This document shows positions 23,076 through 33,044 of a stretch of DNA of 64,000 bases, piece by piece. A program made the translations under genes and the position numbers. This DNA comes from Dickeya poaceiphila. GTDB taxonomy: Bacteria > Pseudomonadota > Gammaproteobacteria > Enterobacterales > Enterobacteriaceae. Where the stretch lies: contig NZ_CP042220.2 of the NCBI RefSeq assembly GCF_007858975.2, positions 2,356,001-2,420,000 on the forward strand, read 5' to 3'. The notes under the pieces were generated by a model. That model was not told the DNA's origin. It worked only from the letters and a program-made list of their open reading frames with translations, and ran no database searches. How positions within the stretch are numbered: the first letter of the stretch is position 1; each line of letters begins with the position of its first letter.

Positions 23076-24842
23076 ATGAAAGACACCCGACAACGAGAAC
23101 TGACCCGCTGGCTGAAACAGCAAAGCCGTCTGGCACACCATTGGCTACGACTATCGCTGGTGCTGGGCCTGATAAGCGGCCTGCTGATTATGGCTCAAGC
23201 CTGGTTACTGGCTTCGCTGCTGCACTCTCTGATTATCACCCATGCGCCACGCAACCACCTGATCACGACATTCCTGCTACTGGCAGCGATATTCGTATTA
23301 CGGGCTTTGATTAGCTGGGTACGGGAACGTGTCGGTTTCCGCTGTGGTCAGACGATCAGGCAACATATCCGCAAGCAGGTTCTGGACCGGTTGCAACAAC
23401 TGGGACCGGCCTGGATTCAGGGAAAGCCAGCCGGCAGTTGGGCGACACTGATTCTGGAACAAGTGGACGATATGCACGATTACTACGCTCGTTATCTGCC
23501 CCAGATGTCTCTGGCGGTCATGATTCCCGTGCTGATACTGATTATCGTGTTTCCGGTGAACTGGGCCGCAGGGTTGATTTTGCTGACCACAGCCCCATTG
23601 ATCCCACTGTTCATGGCCATGGTGGGTATGGGTGCGGCTGACGCCAACCGACGCAACTTTCAGGCGTTGGCCAGATTGAGCGGCAACTTTCTCGACCGAC
23701 TACGCGGTCTGGACACCTTACGTCTGTTTCATCGCGGCGAAGCGGAAATCGAGCAGATCCGTCAGGCATCGGAACAATTTCGCAGCAGAACGATGGAAGT
23801 GCTGCGTATGGCCTTTCTCTCTTCCGGCGTGCTGGAATTCTTCGCATCGATCTCAATTGCGGTAGTAGCCGTCTATTTTGGTTTTTCATACCTCGGTGAG
23901 TTGCACTTCGGCAGTTACGGCACCAGCGTAACGCTGTTTGCGGGTTTTCTGGTGCTGATTTTGGCACCGGAATTCTTTCAACCCTTGCGTGACCTCGGCA
24001 CGTTTTATCATGCCAAAGCGCAGGCAATCGGCGCAGCGGAAGCTCTGCACCGCTTCATGACGGCGGAAAACCAGGAAGCCGGGACTGGCACGCTTCCCTT
24101 CCAAAGTGATGCGCCTGTAACGCTCATCGCCCATGACCTCACCATTTTATCACCGGAAGGCAACGTGCTGGCCGGGCCGCTTAACTTCAGGCTGGAAGCC
24201 GGACAACGCGTCGCGCTGGTCGGTCCCAGCGGTGCTGGAAAAAGTTCGCTGCTTAACCTGTTGTTAGGTTTCCTGCCTTATCGCGGCTCACTGACAGTCA
24301 ATAGCGAGGAACTACGCACCCTATCGCCCACAACATGGCGACAGCATCTTAGCTGGGTGGGGCAGAACCCTCATCTGCCGGAACCCACGCTGCGGCAGAA
24401 CGTGCTGCTGGGTCGCCCACAGGCCAGCGAACATATCCTGCAACAGGCGCTTGAGCGCGCTTATGTGCACGAATTTCTGCCACAGTTGCCGCAAGGACTG
24501 GACACGCAATTGGGTGACGGTGCCGCCCGTCTGTCTGTCGGGCAAGCGCAGAGGATCGCTGTAGCACGTGCGCTGCTGCATCCATGCCGATTACTACTGC
24601 TGGACGAGCCATCCGCCAGTCTTGATGCCCACAGCGAGCAGCGAGTCATGAGCGCGCTGAATGAAGCATCACATGCTCAGACTACGCTGCTGGTTACTCA
24701 TCAGTTAAGCGAAATTCGGGACTACGACGAAATTTGGGTCATGGTTGACGGCCAGTTGGTCCAACAAGGCGACTATCTTACCCTGAGTCAGGCAGACGGG
24801 CCGTTTGCCACGCTCCTGACGCAGCGCCGGGGAGAACTGTGA
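23076..24842 (+). CDS. cydD: ABC exporter CydD (thiol/heme exporter subunit)
   Basis: One half of the heterodimeric CydDC ABC exporter, which exports cysteine and glutathione (and interacts with heme) and is needed for cytochrome bd assembly. It has 588 residues, as in E. coli. Six membrane helices cover about 1-320 (LPQMSLAVMIPVLILIIVF and similar), followed by a nucleotide-binding domain with Walker [17 protein letters not shown], signature LSVGQAQRIAVARAL and Walker B LLLLDEPSASLD. cydC starts one base after its stop, so they are co-translated. The ribosome site is weak. Confidence 0.97.
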   Translation: MKDTRQRELTRWLKQQSRLAHHWLRLSLVLGLISGLLIMAQAWLLASLLHSLIITHAPRNHLITTFLLLAAIFVLRALISWVRERVGFRCGQTIRQHIRKQVLDRLQQLGPAWIQGKPAGSWATLILEQVDDMHDYYARYLPQMSLAVMIPVLILIIVFPVNWAAGLILLTTAPLIPLFMAMVGMGAADANRRNFQALARLSGNFLDRLRGLDTLRLFHRGEAEIEQIRQASEQFRSRTMEVLRMAFLSSGVLEFFASISIAVVAVYFGFSYLGELHFGSYGTSVTLFAGFLVLILAPEFFQPLRDLGTFYHAKAQAIGAAEALHRFMTAENQEAGTGTLPFQSDAPVTLIAHDLTILSPEGNVLAGPLNFRLEAGQRVALVGPSGAGKSSLLNLLLGFLPYRGSLTVNSEELRTLSPTTWRQHLSWVGQNPHLPEPTLRQNVLLGRPQASEHILQQALERAYVHEFLPQLPQGLDTQLGDGAARLSVGQAQRIAVARALLHPCRLLLLDEPSASLDAHSEQRVMSALNEASHAQTTLLVTHQLSEIRDYDEIWVMVDGQLVQQGDYLTLSQADGPFATLLTQRRGEL

Positions 24843-24843
24843 G

Positions 24844-26583
24844 ATGGAAAAGATTCACGCAATGCAGGTACTTAAGCCCTTTCTGGCGTTGTATCGTCGC
24901 CATCTGTTTCGGCTCGGATTGGGCATCGTGCTGGCGATTGCTACGTTGCTGGCCAGCATCAGTCTGTTGACGCTATCGGGCTGGTTTCTGGCCGCCTCCG
25001 CCGTCGCCGGGCTGGCTGGGTTAACTACATTTAACTATATGCTGCCCGCTGCCGGTGTACGCGGTGCGGCAATCCTGCGTACCGCCAGCCGTTATTTCGA
25101 GCGGTTGGTCAGCCACGACGGCACCTTTCGCGTCCTGCTGCATCTGCGGGTGTTCACTTTCAGCCGTATCCTACCGCTGTCGCCCGGCGGGTTGATTCGC
25201 TTTCGTCAGGCGGAACTGCTCAACCGGCTGGTGGCAGATGTAGACACGCTGGATCATCTCTATCTGCGAGTCATTTCGCCGCTGGTAAGCGCACTGGTGG
25301 TCATTCTGGCGCTGGCATATGGATTGAGTTGGCTCGACGCCTCGCTGGCGTTCACACTGGCGGCCATCATGCTGACGTTGTTAATTGTGCTGCCGCTGAC
25401 GTTTTACCGTGCAGGACAACCCATCGGTAGCGATCTGACCGCACTGCGTGCCCATTACCGGGTGCAATTAACCACCTGGATTCAAGGTCAGGCAGAGCTG
25501 GCGGTCTTCGGTGCACTGGCACACTTTCGCCAGCAACTGGAAGTGTTAGAACAGCGCTGGTTTGAGCGGCAACGCCAACAAGCCGGGTTGAGCGCCTTAT
25601 CACAAGCGATACTAATTGCGGCCAGCGGTCTGACCGCCACGTTGCTGTTATGGCTTGCTGCTGGCGGCGTTGGCGCTAACCACCAACCGGGGGCGCTTAT
25701 CGCGTTGTTCGTCTTTACTGCTCTTGCCGCTTTTGAAGCGCTGGCTCCGGTCGCTGGCGCATTTCAGCACATCGGCCACGTTGTGGCGTCAGCGGCGCGA
25801 GTCGATCAACTGCTGAAGTTGCGTCCATCCGTCACCTTTCCATCACAGGGACCAGAAGCACTGGAGCAGGTCCAGCTAACGTTAAATAACGTGAGTTTCA
25901 CCTACCCAGAGCAGCGCCAACCGGTGCTAAGCGAAGTTTCGCTGACAGTTGAACCAGGAGAGCATGTCGCACTGCTCGGTCGCACCGGCTGCGGCAAGTC
26001 AACCCTGCTGCAATTACTCACCCGCGCCTGGGATTGCAACACCGGCGAGATCCGCCTTAATGGCACGTCAATCACCGCCTGGACGGAAGCAACCTTGCGC
26101 GAAGTCATGAGCGTGGTGCCGCAACGCGTACATATTTTCAGCGCAACATTACGGGAAAACCTGCGACTGGCGGCCCCCACAGCCAGCGACGAACAGTTGA
26201 AAGTGGTACTGACGCAGGTCGGGCTGGAGAAACTACTCGATGATCAAGGTCTAAACGCCTGGCTCGGCGAAGGGGGGCGTCAGTTATCCGGTGGCGAACA
26301 ACGCCGTATCGGGGTGGCGCGCGCTCTGCTCCACCCTGCTCCGCTGGTGTTACTGGATGAACCGACCGAAGGGCTAGACGCCGACACCGAACACCGCATA
26401 CTGCAGTTATTGCACCAGCATTGCCGCGGAAAAACCCTTATCGTGATTACCCATCGCCTGAATAGGTTGGAAAATATGGACCGACTGTGCGTGATGGACG
26501 GCGGAAAACTGGTGGAACAGGGTTCACATCACAGCCTGATGGCGTTAAAAGGGCGCTACTGGCAATTCCATCAACACCTGTAG
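24844..26583 (+). CDS. cydC: ABC exporter CydC (thiol/heme exporter subunit)
   Basis: Partner of CydD in the inner membrane. It has 579 residues (E. coli 573). The membrane domain comes first ([20 protein letters not shown] near residue 40), then the ATPase with Walker [17 protein letters not shown], signature [17 protein letters not shown], and Walker [12 protein letters not shown]. The first ATG is used because GGGGAGAACTGTGAG precedes it well; starting at the second Met (residue 7) would match E. coli more closely, so a few residues are uncertain. aat follows 11 bases later, extending the operon. Confidence 0.97.
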   Translation: MEKIHAMQVLKPFLALYRRHLFRLGLGIVLAIATLLASISLLTLSGWFLAASAVAGLAGLTTFNYMLPAAGVRGAAILRTASRYFERLVSHDGTFRVLLHLRVFTFSRILPLSPGGLIRFRQAELLNRLVADVDTLDHLYLRVISPLVSALVVILALAYGLSWLDASLAFTLAAIMLTLLIVLPLTFYRAGQPIGSDLTALRAHYRVQLTTWIQGQAELAVFGALAHFRQQLEVLEQRWFERQRQQAGLSALSQAILIAASGLTATLLLWLAAGGVGANHQPGALIALFVFTALAAFEALAPVAGAFQHIGHVVASAARVDQLLKLRPSVTFPSQGPEALEQVQLTLNNVSFTYPEQRQPVLSEVSLTVEPGEHVALLGRTGCGKSTLLQLLTRAWDCNTGEIRLNGTSITAWTEATLREVMSVVPQRVHIFSATLRENLRLAAPTASDEQLKVVLTQVGLEKLLDDQGLNAWLGEGGRQLSGGEQRRIGVARALLHPAPLVLLDEPTEGLDADTEHRILQLLHQHCRGKTLIVITHRLNRLENMDRLCVMDGGKLVEQGSHHSLMALKGRYWQFHQHL

Positions 26584-26594
26584 ACGAGGTGCTT

Positions 26595-27323
26595 ATGCTA
26601 CTGTGTGAGCTTTCCCCATTCTCGTTGCGGTTCCCAAAACCGGAAACCGCACTGCGAGACCCGAATGGGTTACTGGCCTATGGTGGCGATCTATCACCAG
26701 AACGTCTGCTGAGTGCTTATCGGCACGGGATTTTTCCATGGTTTTCGCCCGACGAGCCGATCCTGTGGTGGAGCCCGGACCCGCGTGCGGTATTGTTCCC
26801 GACGCAGTTTCATCTTAGCCGCAGCATGAGAAAATTCATTCGCCGCATTGATTATCGGGTTACGCTGAATCAGGCGTTTAACGCGGTGATTTCCGCTTGT
26901 GCCAGCGATCGAGAGGAAGGAACCTGGATTGGCCAAGAGATGATGCACTCTTATCATCAATTGCATTTGTCCGGCCTGGCGCATTCAGTCGAGGTCTGGC
27001 GCAACGATCAACTGGTCGGCGGGTTATACGGCATCGCACAGGGCGCACTGTTTTGTGGTGAGTCGATGTTCAGCCGGGCGGATAACGCATCCAAATATGC
27101 TCTGGCAGCGTTCCTGCAGCATTTTGTACGCCACGGCGGTCAGTTGATTGATTGCCAGGTGCTTAACGACCATACCGCCTCATTGGGTGCCTGTGATATC
27201 CCCAGACACGCGTTCCTGCAACAGCTGACCTCGTTGCAGCAAACAGCCTTACGCGATGGCTGCTGGCATCCGCAAACACTAAGCGCCCCTGTTATCGAGC
27301 TGGTTCCCAACAGGGATAAATGA
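26595..27323 (+). CDS. aat: Leucyl/phenylalanyl-tRNA-protein transferase
   Basis: N-end rule enzyme that adds Leu or Phe from aminoacyl-tRNA to proteins starting with Arg or Lys, marking them for ClpS-ClpAP. It has 242 residues (E. coli 234). The highly conserved [20 protein letters not shown] block lies at about residues 42-62, followed by [16 protein letters not shown] and [19 protein letters not shown]. The start is the ATG giving [10 protein letters not shown] after GAGGTGCTT; longer in-frame starts overlap cydC without homology. The adaptor clpS and unfoldase clpA are encoded in the same window, completing the N-degron pathway. Confidence 0.97.
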   Translation: MLLCELSPFSLRFPKPETALRDPNGLLAYGGDLSPERLLSAYRHGIFPWFSPDEPILWWSPDPRAVLFPTQFHLSRSMRKFIRRIDYRVTLNQAFNAVISACASDREEGTWIGQEMMHSYHQLHLSGLAHSVEVWRNDQLVGGLYGIAQGALFCGESMFSRADNASKYALAAFLQHFVRHGGQLIDCQVLNDHTASLGACDIPRHAFLQQLTSLQQTALRDGCWHPQTLSAPVIELVPNRDK

Positions 27324-27396
27324 ATGGCGGCGACTTACGCGCCTTTACATAATGAGGGTTTTTCGGCATTATCTTGCCGGTTAAAAACTAAGGTAA

Positions 27397-27633
<237 letters not shown>

Positions 27634-27674
27634 CAGCCGCGTTATCGCCTGAAGCGACACGCAGGGATGTTTAT

Positions 27675-27704
27675 CCTTTGCCTTTGCCTTTGCCTTTGCC
27701 TTTG
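27675..27704. repeat. Five tandem copies of CCTTTG
   Basis: The hexamer CCTTTG is repeated five times without interruption, 41 bases after the infA stop in the infA-clpA gap. Six-base repeats outside genes can change in number by polymerase slippage. The repeat itself is certain; any role is unknown. Confidence 0.95.
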
Positions 27705-27801
27705 CTGCAGGGGCGTTTGTATTTTAAGGCTGTGAGTGAATGGCTTTACATGCCCTTAATTCAAAAAAACGTCACTGCTTCATTACGCGGCATGAAGGCA
27801 T

Positions 27802-27828
27802 AAAAAAGGGCATCTGACGATGCCCTTC
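27802..27828 (-). terminator. Rho-independent terminator of clpA
   Basis: On the minus strand AAGGGCATC, loop GTCA and GATGCCCTT lead into TTTTTTATG about 40 bases after the clpA stop. The opposite direction lacks a U-run, so it mainly serves clpA. Confidence 0.85.
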
Positions 27829-27867
27829 GCTTTAATCTGACAGTAATATCAATGACGACGATGTCAC

Positions 27868-30144
27868 TCAGTGAACTGCACCTTCGGCTTTGGTTTTCTG
27901 TGCGCTCAGGAAACGGTAAGTCAGTTGCTGAGCTGGCTTATCCAGTTCCACTTTCACTGAGCCGCCGTCTACCAGCGAACCAAACAACAGTTCATTCGCC
28001 AACGGTTTCTTGAGGTTTTCCTGAATCACGCGCGCCATAGGGCGAGCGCCCATCGCCTTGTCGTAACCTTTTTCCGCCAGCCAGTTACGCGCTTCCTCGC
28101 TGACTTCCAGCGATACGCCTTTAGCATCCAGTTGCGCTTGCAGTTCGACAATAAACTTGTCCACGACCTGCTGAATCACTTCTGCCGACAAATGGTTGAA
28201 CCAGATGATGCCATCCAGACGGTTACGGAATTCCGGCGTAAAGACCTTTTTGATCTCTTCCATCGCATCGCTGCTGTTGTCCTGCTGGATGAGACCAATC
28301 GACTTCCGCTGGGTTTCCCGCACCCCGGCGTTGGTGGTCATCACCACAATCACATTGCGGAAGTCCGCTTTGCGACCGTTGTTATCGGTTAAGGTACCGT
28401 TGTCCATCACCTGCAACAGCAGGTTGAACACATCTGGATGCGCCTTCTCGATTTCATCAAGCAACAGCACCGAATGCGGGTGTTTAATCACTGCATCGGT
28501 CAATAAGCCCCCCTGATCGTAACCCACATAGCCTGGAGGCGCACCGATAAGGCGGCTGACCGTATGGCGTTCCATATATTCAGACATATCGAAACGCAAC
28601 AACTCAATATCCAGCGCTTTCGCCAGTTGCACCGTGACTTCTGTTTTACCTACGCCGGTAGGCCCGGCAAACAGGAATGACCCGACCGGTTTACGCTCAT
28701 GACCCAGCCCTGCACGACTCATCTTGATGGCTTCGGTCAGCGCTTCGATAGCTTTATCCTGCCCGAACACCAGCATTTTCAGACGATCCCCCAGGTTACG
28801 CAGCACATCACGATCACTGGCGGAAACCGTTTTCTCCGGAATACGGGCAATACGGGCAACCACCGATTCAATATCCGCCACATTGACGGTTTTCTTGCGT
28901 TTGCTGATCGGCAACAGGCGACAACGCGCACCCGCTTCATCGATAACATCGATGGCCTTATCCGGCAAATGACGATCGTTGATATATTTCACCGCCAGTT
29001 CTACTGCGGCACGAATCGCTTTAGCGGTATACCGCACATCATGGTGCGCTTCGTATTTCGTCTTCAGACCGTTAATGATCTGCACTGTCTCTTCCACGCT
29101 CGGTTCAGTGATGTCGATTTTCTGGAAGCGACGCGCCAGTGCACGATCTTTTTCGAAGATATTGCTGAATTCCTGATAAGTGGTGGACCCCACGACACGA
29201 ATTTTGCCGCTGGACAGCAGCGGTTTGATCAGGTTGGCTGCATCCACCTGACCGCCAGAAGCCGCGCCAGCACCAATAATCGTGTGGATCTCGTCAATAA
29301 ACAGGATACTGCTCTGATCTTGCTCCAGTTGTTTAAGCAGCGCTTTAAAGCGTTTTTCGAAATCGCCACGGTATTTGGTGCCTGCCAGCAATGAACCAAT
29401 ATCCAGCGAATAGATAGTGCAGCCCGCCATCACTTCCGGCACGTCGCCTTGTACAATGCGCCAGGCCAGCCCCTCGGCAATAGCGGTTTTCCCCACGCCG
29501 GATTCGCCTACCAGCAAGGGATTGTTTTTACGGCGGCGGCACAGTACCTGAATAGTGCGCTCCAGTTCGCTGTCACGGCCAATCAGCGGGTCGATGCCTC
29601 CCACGCGAGCAAGCTGGTTGAGATTTGTGGTGAAGTTTTCCATACGCTCCTCCCCGCCAGCTTGTTCTTCATTAACCGGGTTTTCCGGGTTTGATGCCGG
29701 ACCGGACTCTTCTTTGCGCGTACCATGCGAAATGAAGTTCACCACATCCAACCGGCTGACGTCGTGTTTACGCAGCAGGTAGGCGGCCTGGGATTCTTGT
29801 TCGCTAAAAATAGCCACCAGGACGTTGGCGCCGGATACTTCGCTGCGCCCCGACGATTGCACATGGAACACGGCACGCTGCAGCACACGCTGGAAGCTCA
29901 GCGTCGGCTGAGTATCCCGTTCTTCATCATTTTGCGGCAGTGTGGGCGTAGTCTGCTCGATAAAGGTTTCCAGTTCCTGACGCAGAACCGCCAAATCGAC
30001 CGTACAGGCTTCCAATGCCTCTCGTGCGGCGGGGTTGCTGAGCAGCGCCAGCAACAAATGCTCCACGGTCATAAATTCATGCCGGTGCTCACGCGCTCTG
30101 GCGAAAGCCATGTTGAGACTGAGTTCCAGTTCTTGATTGAGCAT
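27868..30144 (-). CDS. clpA: ClpA, ATP-dependent unfoldase of the ClpAP protease
   Basis: AAA+ hexamer that unfolds proteins and feeds them to ClpP. It has 758 residues, as in E. coli. The N-domain (1-142, [14 protein letters not shown]) is where ClpS docks. The first AAA module has Walker [14 protein letters not shown], the second [13 protein letters not shown], and RKSIGLIQQ carries the IGL loop that binds ClpP. The start is the ATG giving MLNQEL after GGGGAGGTGCC; an in-frame start five codons upstream overlaps the ribosome site. clpS lies 28 bases upstream, so the two are co-expressed. Confidence 0.98.
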   Translation of the reverse strand: MLNQELELSLNMAFARAREHRHEFMTVEHLLLALLSNPAAREALEACTVDLAVLRQELETFIEQTTPTLPQNDEERDTQPTLSFQRVLQRAVFHVQSSGRSEVSGANVLVAIFSEQESQAAYLLRKHDVSRLDVVNFISHGTRKEESGPASNPENPVNEEQAGGEERMENFTTNLNQLARVGGIDPLIGRDSELERTIQVLCRRRKNNPLLVGESGVGKTAIAEGLAWRIVQGDVPEVMAGCTIYSLDIGSLLAGTKYRGDFEKRFKALLKQLEQDQSSILFIDEIHTIIGAGAASGGQVDAANLIKPLLSSGKIRVVGSTTYQEFSNIFEKDRALARRFQKIDITEPSVEETVQIINGLKTKYEAHHDVRYTAKAIRAAVELAVKYINDRHLPDKAIDVIDEAGARCRLLPISKRKKTVNVADIESVVARIARIPEKTVSASDRDVLRNLGDRLKMLVFGQDKAIEALTEAIKMSRAGLGHERKPVGSFLFAGPTGVGKTEVTVQLAKALDIELLRFDMSEYMERHTVSRLIGAPPGYVGYDQGGLLTDAVIKHPHSVLLLDEIEKAHPDVFNLLLQVMDNGTLTDNNGRKADFRNVIVVMTTNAGVRETQRKSIGLIQQDNSSDAMEEIKKVFTPEFRNRLDGIIWFNHLSAEVIQQVVDKFIVELQAQLDAKGVSLEVSEEARNWLAEKGYDKAMGARPMARVIQENLKKPLANELLFGSLVDGGSVKVELDKPAQQLTYRFLSAQKTKAEGAVH

Positions 30145-30172
30145 AGGCACCTCCCCCAATAAATTGCCTTAT

Positions 30173-30493
30173 TCAGGCTTTTTCCAGCGTACAGAGCAAT
30201 GGATGCTCATTCTCTCTGGCATAGCGGTTCACCTGAGCTACCTTGGTTTCGGCCACTTCGGCGCTATAAACGCCACAGATGGCTTTGCCCTGATAGTGAA
30301 CCGTAAGCATCAGTTGCGTTGCACGTTCAATATCATAAGAAAAGAACTTTTGCAGAACGTCAATAACAAATTCCATCGGCGTGTAATCGTCATTGTTAAG
30401 TATTACTTTATACATCGATGGCGGCTGCAAAGCTTCAGTAATATGCTCTTTGGTCAGGTCGTCGGTCTGCGGTCCGGTACTATGAGTTCCCAT
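30173..30493 (-). CDS. clpS: ClpS, N-degron adaptor for ClpAP
   Basis: Small adaptor recognising N-terminal Leu, Phe, Tyr or Trp and delivering the protein to ClpA. It has 106 residues, as in E. coli. The flexible N-terminus precedes the core [20 protein letters not shown], where the Asp-Asp pair contacts the alpha-amino group, and [18 protein letters not shown] lines the hydrophobic pocket and ClpA interface. It sits just upstream of clpA and divergent to cspD. Confidence 0.98.
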   Translation of the reverse strand: MGTHSTGPQTDDLTKEHITEALQPPSMYKVILNNDDYTPMEFVIDVLQKFFSYDIERATQLMLTVHYQGKAICGVYSAEVAETKVAQVNRYARENEHPLLCTLEKA

Positions 30494-30814
30494 CTTTTAC
30501 CCAAATCAGTTCTGATACTTATCCGCTGGCTGTGGTTACAGCCGCGTACCTGATTTTCATTGTATCACCGCCCGGTCAAAATCGTGCAGGTCCCGAAAAC
30601 GCCCTTCCTGATATTAACGGCAATAAAACGTGCCGATAGCGTTATCTGTATCAAATTTTCACAAACCTGCGACAAAGTGTCTAATCCGAGCGCTTGACGA
30701 CAAGGGTGATTTCACTAGAGTGTAGAATTGAATTGATGTCGTTTTAATCAATTTGGTTTCGCCTTAACCCAATAACCTCACCTTAGAGGACACTCTAGCG
30801 AAGGATGAAGATGC
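30494..30814. promoter_or_regulatory. Divergent clpS/cspD promoter region
   Basis: This 321-base gap contains an inverted repeat, AATTGAT (30731-30737) and ATCAATT (30747-30753), with a 9-base spacer, 60 to 80 bases before cspD. The spacing is too wide for an FNR box (4 bases). A TAGAAT-like -10 lies at about 30722-30728. No gene is seen. Confidence 0.45.
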
Positions 30815-31036
30815 ATGGAGACAGGTACTGTTAAATGGTTCAATAACGCCAAAGGCTTTGGCTTTATTTGTCCCGAGAGCGGTGGTGAAGATATTTTTGC
30901 CCACTATTCAACCATTCAGATGGACGGCTACAGGACGCTTAAAGCAGGCCAGGTGGTGCAATTTACTGTGCACCAGGGGCCAAAGGGAAATCACGCCAGT
31001 CTGATCGTGCCGGTCGCCGGCGAAACGGTCGCCTGA
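30815..31036 (+). CDS. cspD: CspD, stationary-phase cold-shock-like replication inhibitor
   Basis: Cold-shock-domain protein that binds single-stranded DNA and RNA. In E. coli it is induced on starvation, inhibits replication, and is not cold-inducible. It has 73 residues (E. coli 74). RNP1 is KGFGFICPESGG and RNP2 DIFAHYS. The C-terminal tail VPVAGETVA is shorter or different from E. coli. The neighbours clpS-clpA are conserved in E. coli. The start is after CGAAGGATGAAG, a good ribosome site. Confidence 0.96.
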   Translation: METGTVKWFNNAKGFGFICPESGGEDIFAHYSTIQMDGYRTLKAGQVVQFTVHQGPKGNHASLIVPVAGETVA

Positions 31037-31101
31037 ATGTTCACCTTGCGCTTTCCGGTCTATCTCCTTTAATTTCTGTGAACCAGGTCAAATACAAGTC
31101 T

Positions 31102-31131
31102 AATACCGGTCGCCACCGTGCGACCGGTATT
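31102..31131. terminator. 12-bp perfect hairpin between cspD and ybjD
   Basis: AATACCGGTCGC (31102-31113) and GCGACCGGTATT (31120-31131) form a perfect 12-bp stem with a 6-base loop, ending just before the ybjD stop. It is symmetrical and lies between convergent genes, so it may end transcription from both sides; the T-run is short. Confidence 0.65.
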
Positions 31132-31132
31132 C

Positions 31133-32794
31133 TTAATCAGCACGTCCACGCGCCAGCCATAATACCCTCGAAAACATACTGCGAATGAGTACCGGAATAA
31201 CCGATTCGCCCAACGAGGCCGCCTCCAACGCCACCTCAATCGCCAGATCCGGCTTAGACGTTCGGTGGATAGCCTTGGTGATGACCTTCGCTGCCGACAG
31301 CGGCACCGGCTCAGGCAATTGTGCAACCCGGTGATAAACCTGACTAAAGCCATTACGGTACATGAAATGCTCCATATCCAGCGCCGGCAGCATCGTCAGA
31401 TGGTCACGCTCAGACTCACCCTGCGATTGCAGCAGGCTGCGAACCGTGGCTGCATACTTTTTCCCGGCGTCATCGCCATCTACCAGCACATGCCATTCGA
31501 TGCCCATGCGATAGGCGAATTTCAGCAGCGGTTTTAACCCCGCCTGTGCAAATTCGATAACTCTCACTCCTTCCGCTTCAAAATGGTGTCCGCACTGGCG
31601 AGCCAGTTCACTGAGCATCCAAACTTCGGTTTCACCTTCCACCAGCAACCAACAGCGCGCAAACAGCGACGCAGGGCGATTAAAACGAATGTGAAAAGTA
31701 ATACGGCGGCTGTCTTCCTGCGTCATGCCTTGACGGCCAATACGATAAGTAGCAACTTTTGCCGACTCGCGCACCAGACGGCAAAGCTGTTCTACCGGCA
31801 CCAGCGACAGCAACTCACCGGAATTGGTGGTGGTAATTTTCTGCAACGGCAGTTGCGTCAGCAGTCCCCATGCCACCGACAGCATGATCGGATGCAGCCG
31901 GGTTTCCGGGTCTTCAATCAACAGCAGTGGACGTGAGTGCGGGTCGAGCACCGCCGAGCCTTTAGCCTGCAACAAGGTGGAAAACAGCTCCAGCAGAATA
32001 ATGCGGTGACTGCGGTTGTTGGAGCCGGAGATCATACGATTGATGTTATCCAGCGAGCGCCACGCCCGGCCATTGCCGGCACGCGCATGGCGATGATGCC
32101 TTCTGTCGTTTGGATCTGCACTTTGTTCGGAAAAATAGTGCTCGACCAATTGGCGCATTGCCACCAAACCTTGCCGCAACTCCTGATTAGTCAGCCGGTT
32201 GGGATTCTGCGCCAGCTCGCGCACCAGCGTCTCAAACTGGCGTGATAACCGGTCATTATCGGCAATGTGCGGCATCAGCGTGCCGGTGCGGAAACGGCGG
32301 ATAAAGCGAGCGTCGCGCAGCCGCAGCACCGGATGCAAGCGAACCACCTCGCTGGCCAGCCAATCGATGTTGTCTAACGGCAGAGCCTGACCACTGGCAT
32401 CCAGAAAACTGCGCCAGGTAAAAATCGCCTGGCTTTCATCCATTTCTCCCTCCAGCCGATAAAAAATACGATGCAATCGCCCTTCGCCTTTAATCCAGAC
32501 CGGTGATAACGAACGATAGCGGGGAGCCAGATGGTGGCCAGGTTCAGACTCACAAAACGTAAAGATGACCTGAAGGTGGCGTTCGCGGCTGGTTTCATCA
32601 CCCGGCGTAAAATGAAAATCCTGCAAATCAAAATGGTAAAGCGGTGGCGACGGCGTCAATAACAGCGAGAGCGCATCCAGCAAACTCGACTTACCCCAGG
32701 CGTTTTCGCCGATCAGCACGTTATTGTCATCCAGCGTCAACGACAGTCGATTAATGCCACGGAATCCAACAATCTCGACTCTTTCCAGATACAT
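31133..32794 (-). CDS. ybjD: YbjD, OLD-family ATPase/TOPRIM nuclease-like protein
   Basis: A 553-residue protein (E. coli YbjD 552) joining an SMC/RecF-type ATPase to a TOPRIM domain, the layout of OLD-family nucleases. Walker A is VLIGENAWGKSSLLDAL, near residue 29. LLLIEDPETRLHP is the Walker B/D-loop region, and the TOPRIM motifs are CWLLVEGETE and HVLVDGDDAGKKYA. The start is the ATG giving MYLERVEIVGF after an AGGGGGG ribosome site; a 12-codon upstream extension lacks homology. No partner gene (such as a GajB-like helicase) is adjacent. It is likely a housekeeping YbjD with unknown cellular role, not a recognised defence locus. Confidence 0.93.
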   Translation of the reverse strand: MYLERVEIVGFRGINRLSLTLDDNNVLIGENAWGKSSLLDALSLLLTPSPPLYHFDLQDFHFTPGDETSRERHLQVIFTFCESEPGHHLAPRYRSLSPVWIKGEGRLHRIFYRLEGEMDESQAIFTWRSFLDASGQALPLDNIDWLASEVVRLHPVLRLRDARFIRRFRTGTLMPHIADNDRLSRQFETLVRELAQNPNRLTNQELRQGLVAMRQLVEHYFSEQSADPNDRRHHRHARAGNGRAWRSLDNINRMISGSNNRSHRIILLELFSTLLQAKGSAVLDPHSRPLLLIEDPETRLHPIMLSVAWGLLTQLPLQKITTTNSGELLSLVPVEQLCRLVRESAKVATYRIGRQGMTQEDSRRITFHIRFNRPASLFARCWLLVEGETEVWMLSELARQCGHHFEAEGVRVIEFAQAGLKPLLKFAYRMGIEWHVLVDGDDAGKKYAATVRSLLQSQGESERDHLTMLPALDMEHFMYRNGFSQVYHRVAQLPEPVPLSAAKVITKAIHRTSKPDLAIEVALEAASLGESVIPVLIRSMFSRVLWLARGRAD

Positions 32795-33006
32795 CCGTGC
32801 CCCCCTGCTCTGCGATTTTCTGATGAGCATGACGACAAAAGTGCAATACGGTCAACCCTTATGCCTCGGTTCTGTCTCGCGGCGCATAAAATGGCCAACA
32901 GATGCGAGTGATTGTCATCCACAGGTAAAAATTGCGCCAAATCAAATTAGGCTTAAGTTGCATATAAAAACCCTTTTTAGGTATCCGCAACCGTTTTATG
33001 CTCTTA

Positions 33007-33029
33007 AACAGGCATTAAAAATGCAACTT
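33007..33029. promoter_or_regulatory. Candidate NsrR operator upstream of hcp
   Basis: The right half AAATGCAACTT matches 10 of 11 positions of the NsrR half-site AAATRCATCTT as I remember it. The left half AACAGGCATTA matches 8 of 11 of AAGATGYATTT, with the one-base spacer expected. The site ends 15 bases before the hcp ATG. hcp-hcr is NsrR-controlled in E. coli, which supports the call. Confidence 0.5.
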
Positions 33030-33044
33030 TAAAAGGAAGCCATC

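Noticed and set aside
27634..27867. A tRNA-Ser gene between infA and clpA
   Set aside because: I looked for the cloverleaf and CCA end of serW at its E. coli position; none is present.
30731..30753. FNR box before cspD (TTGAT ... ATCAA)
   Set aside because: The half-sites are 9 bases apart; FNR needs 4. It is kept only as an inverted repeat.
31133..32794. YbjD as part of a Gabija-like defence system
   Set aside because: The OLD-type ATPase-TOPRIM layout fits, but there is no adjacent helicase partner, and the gene is in its E. coli housekeeping position between cspD and hcp.
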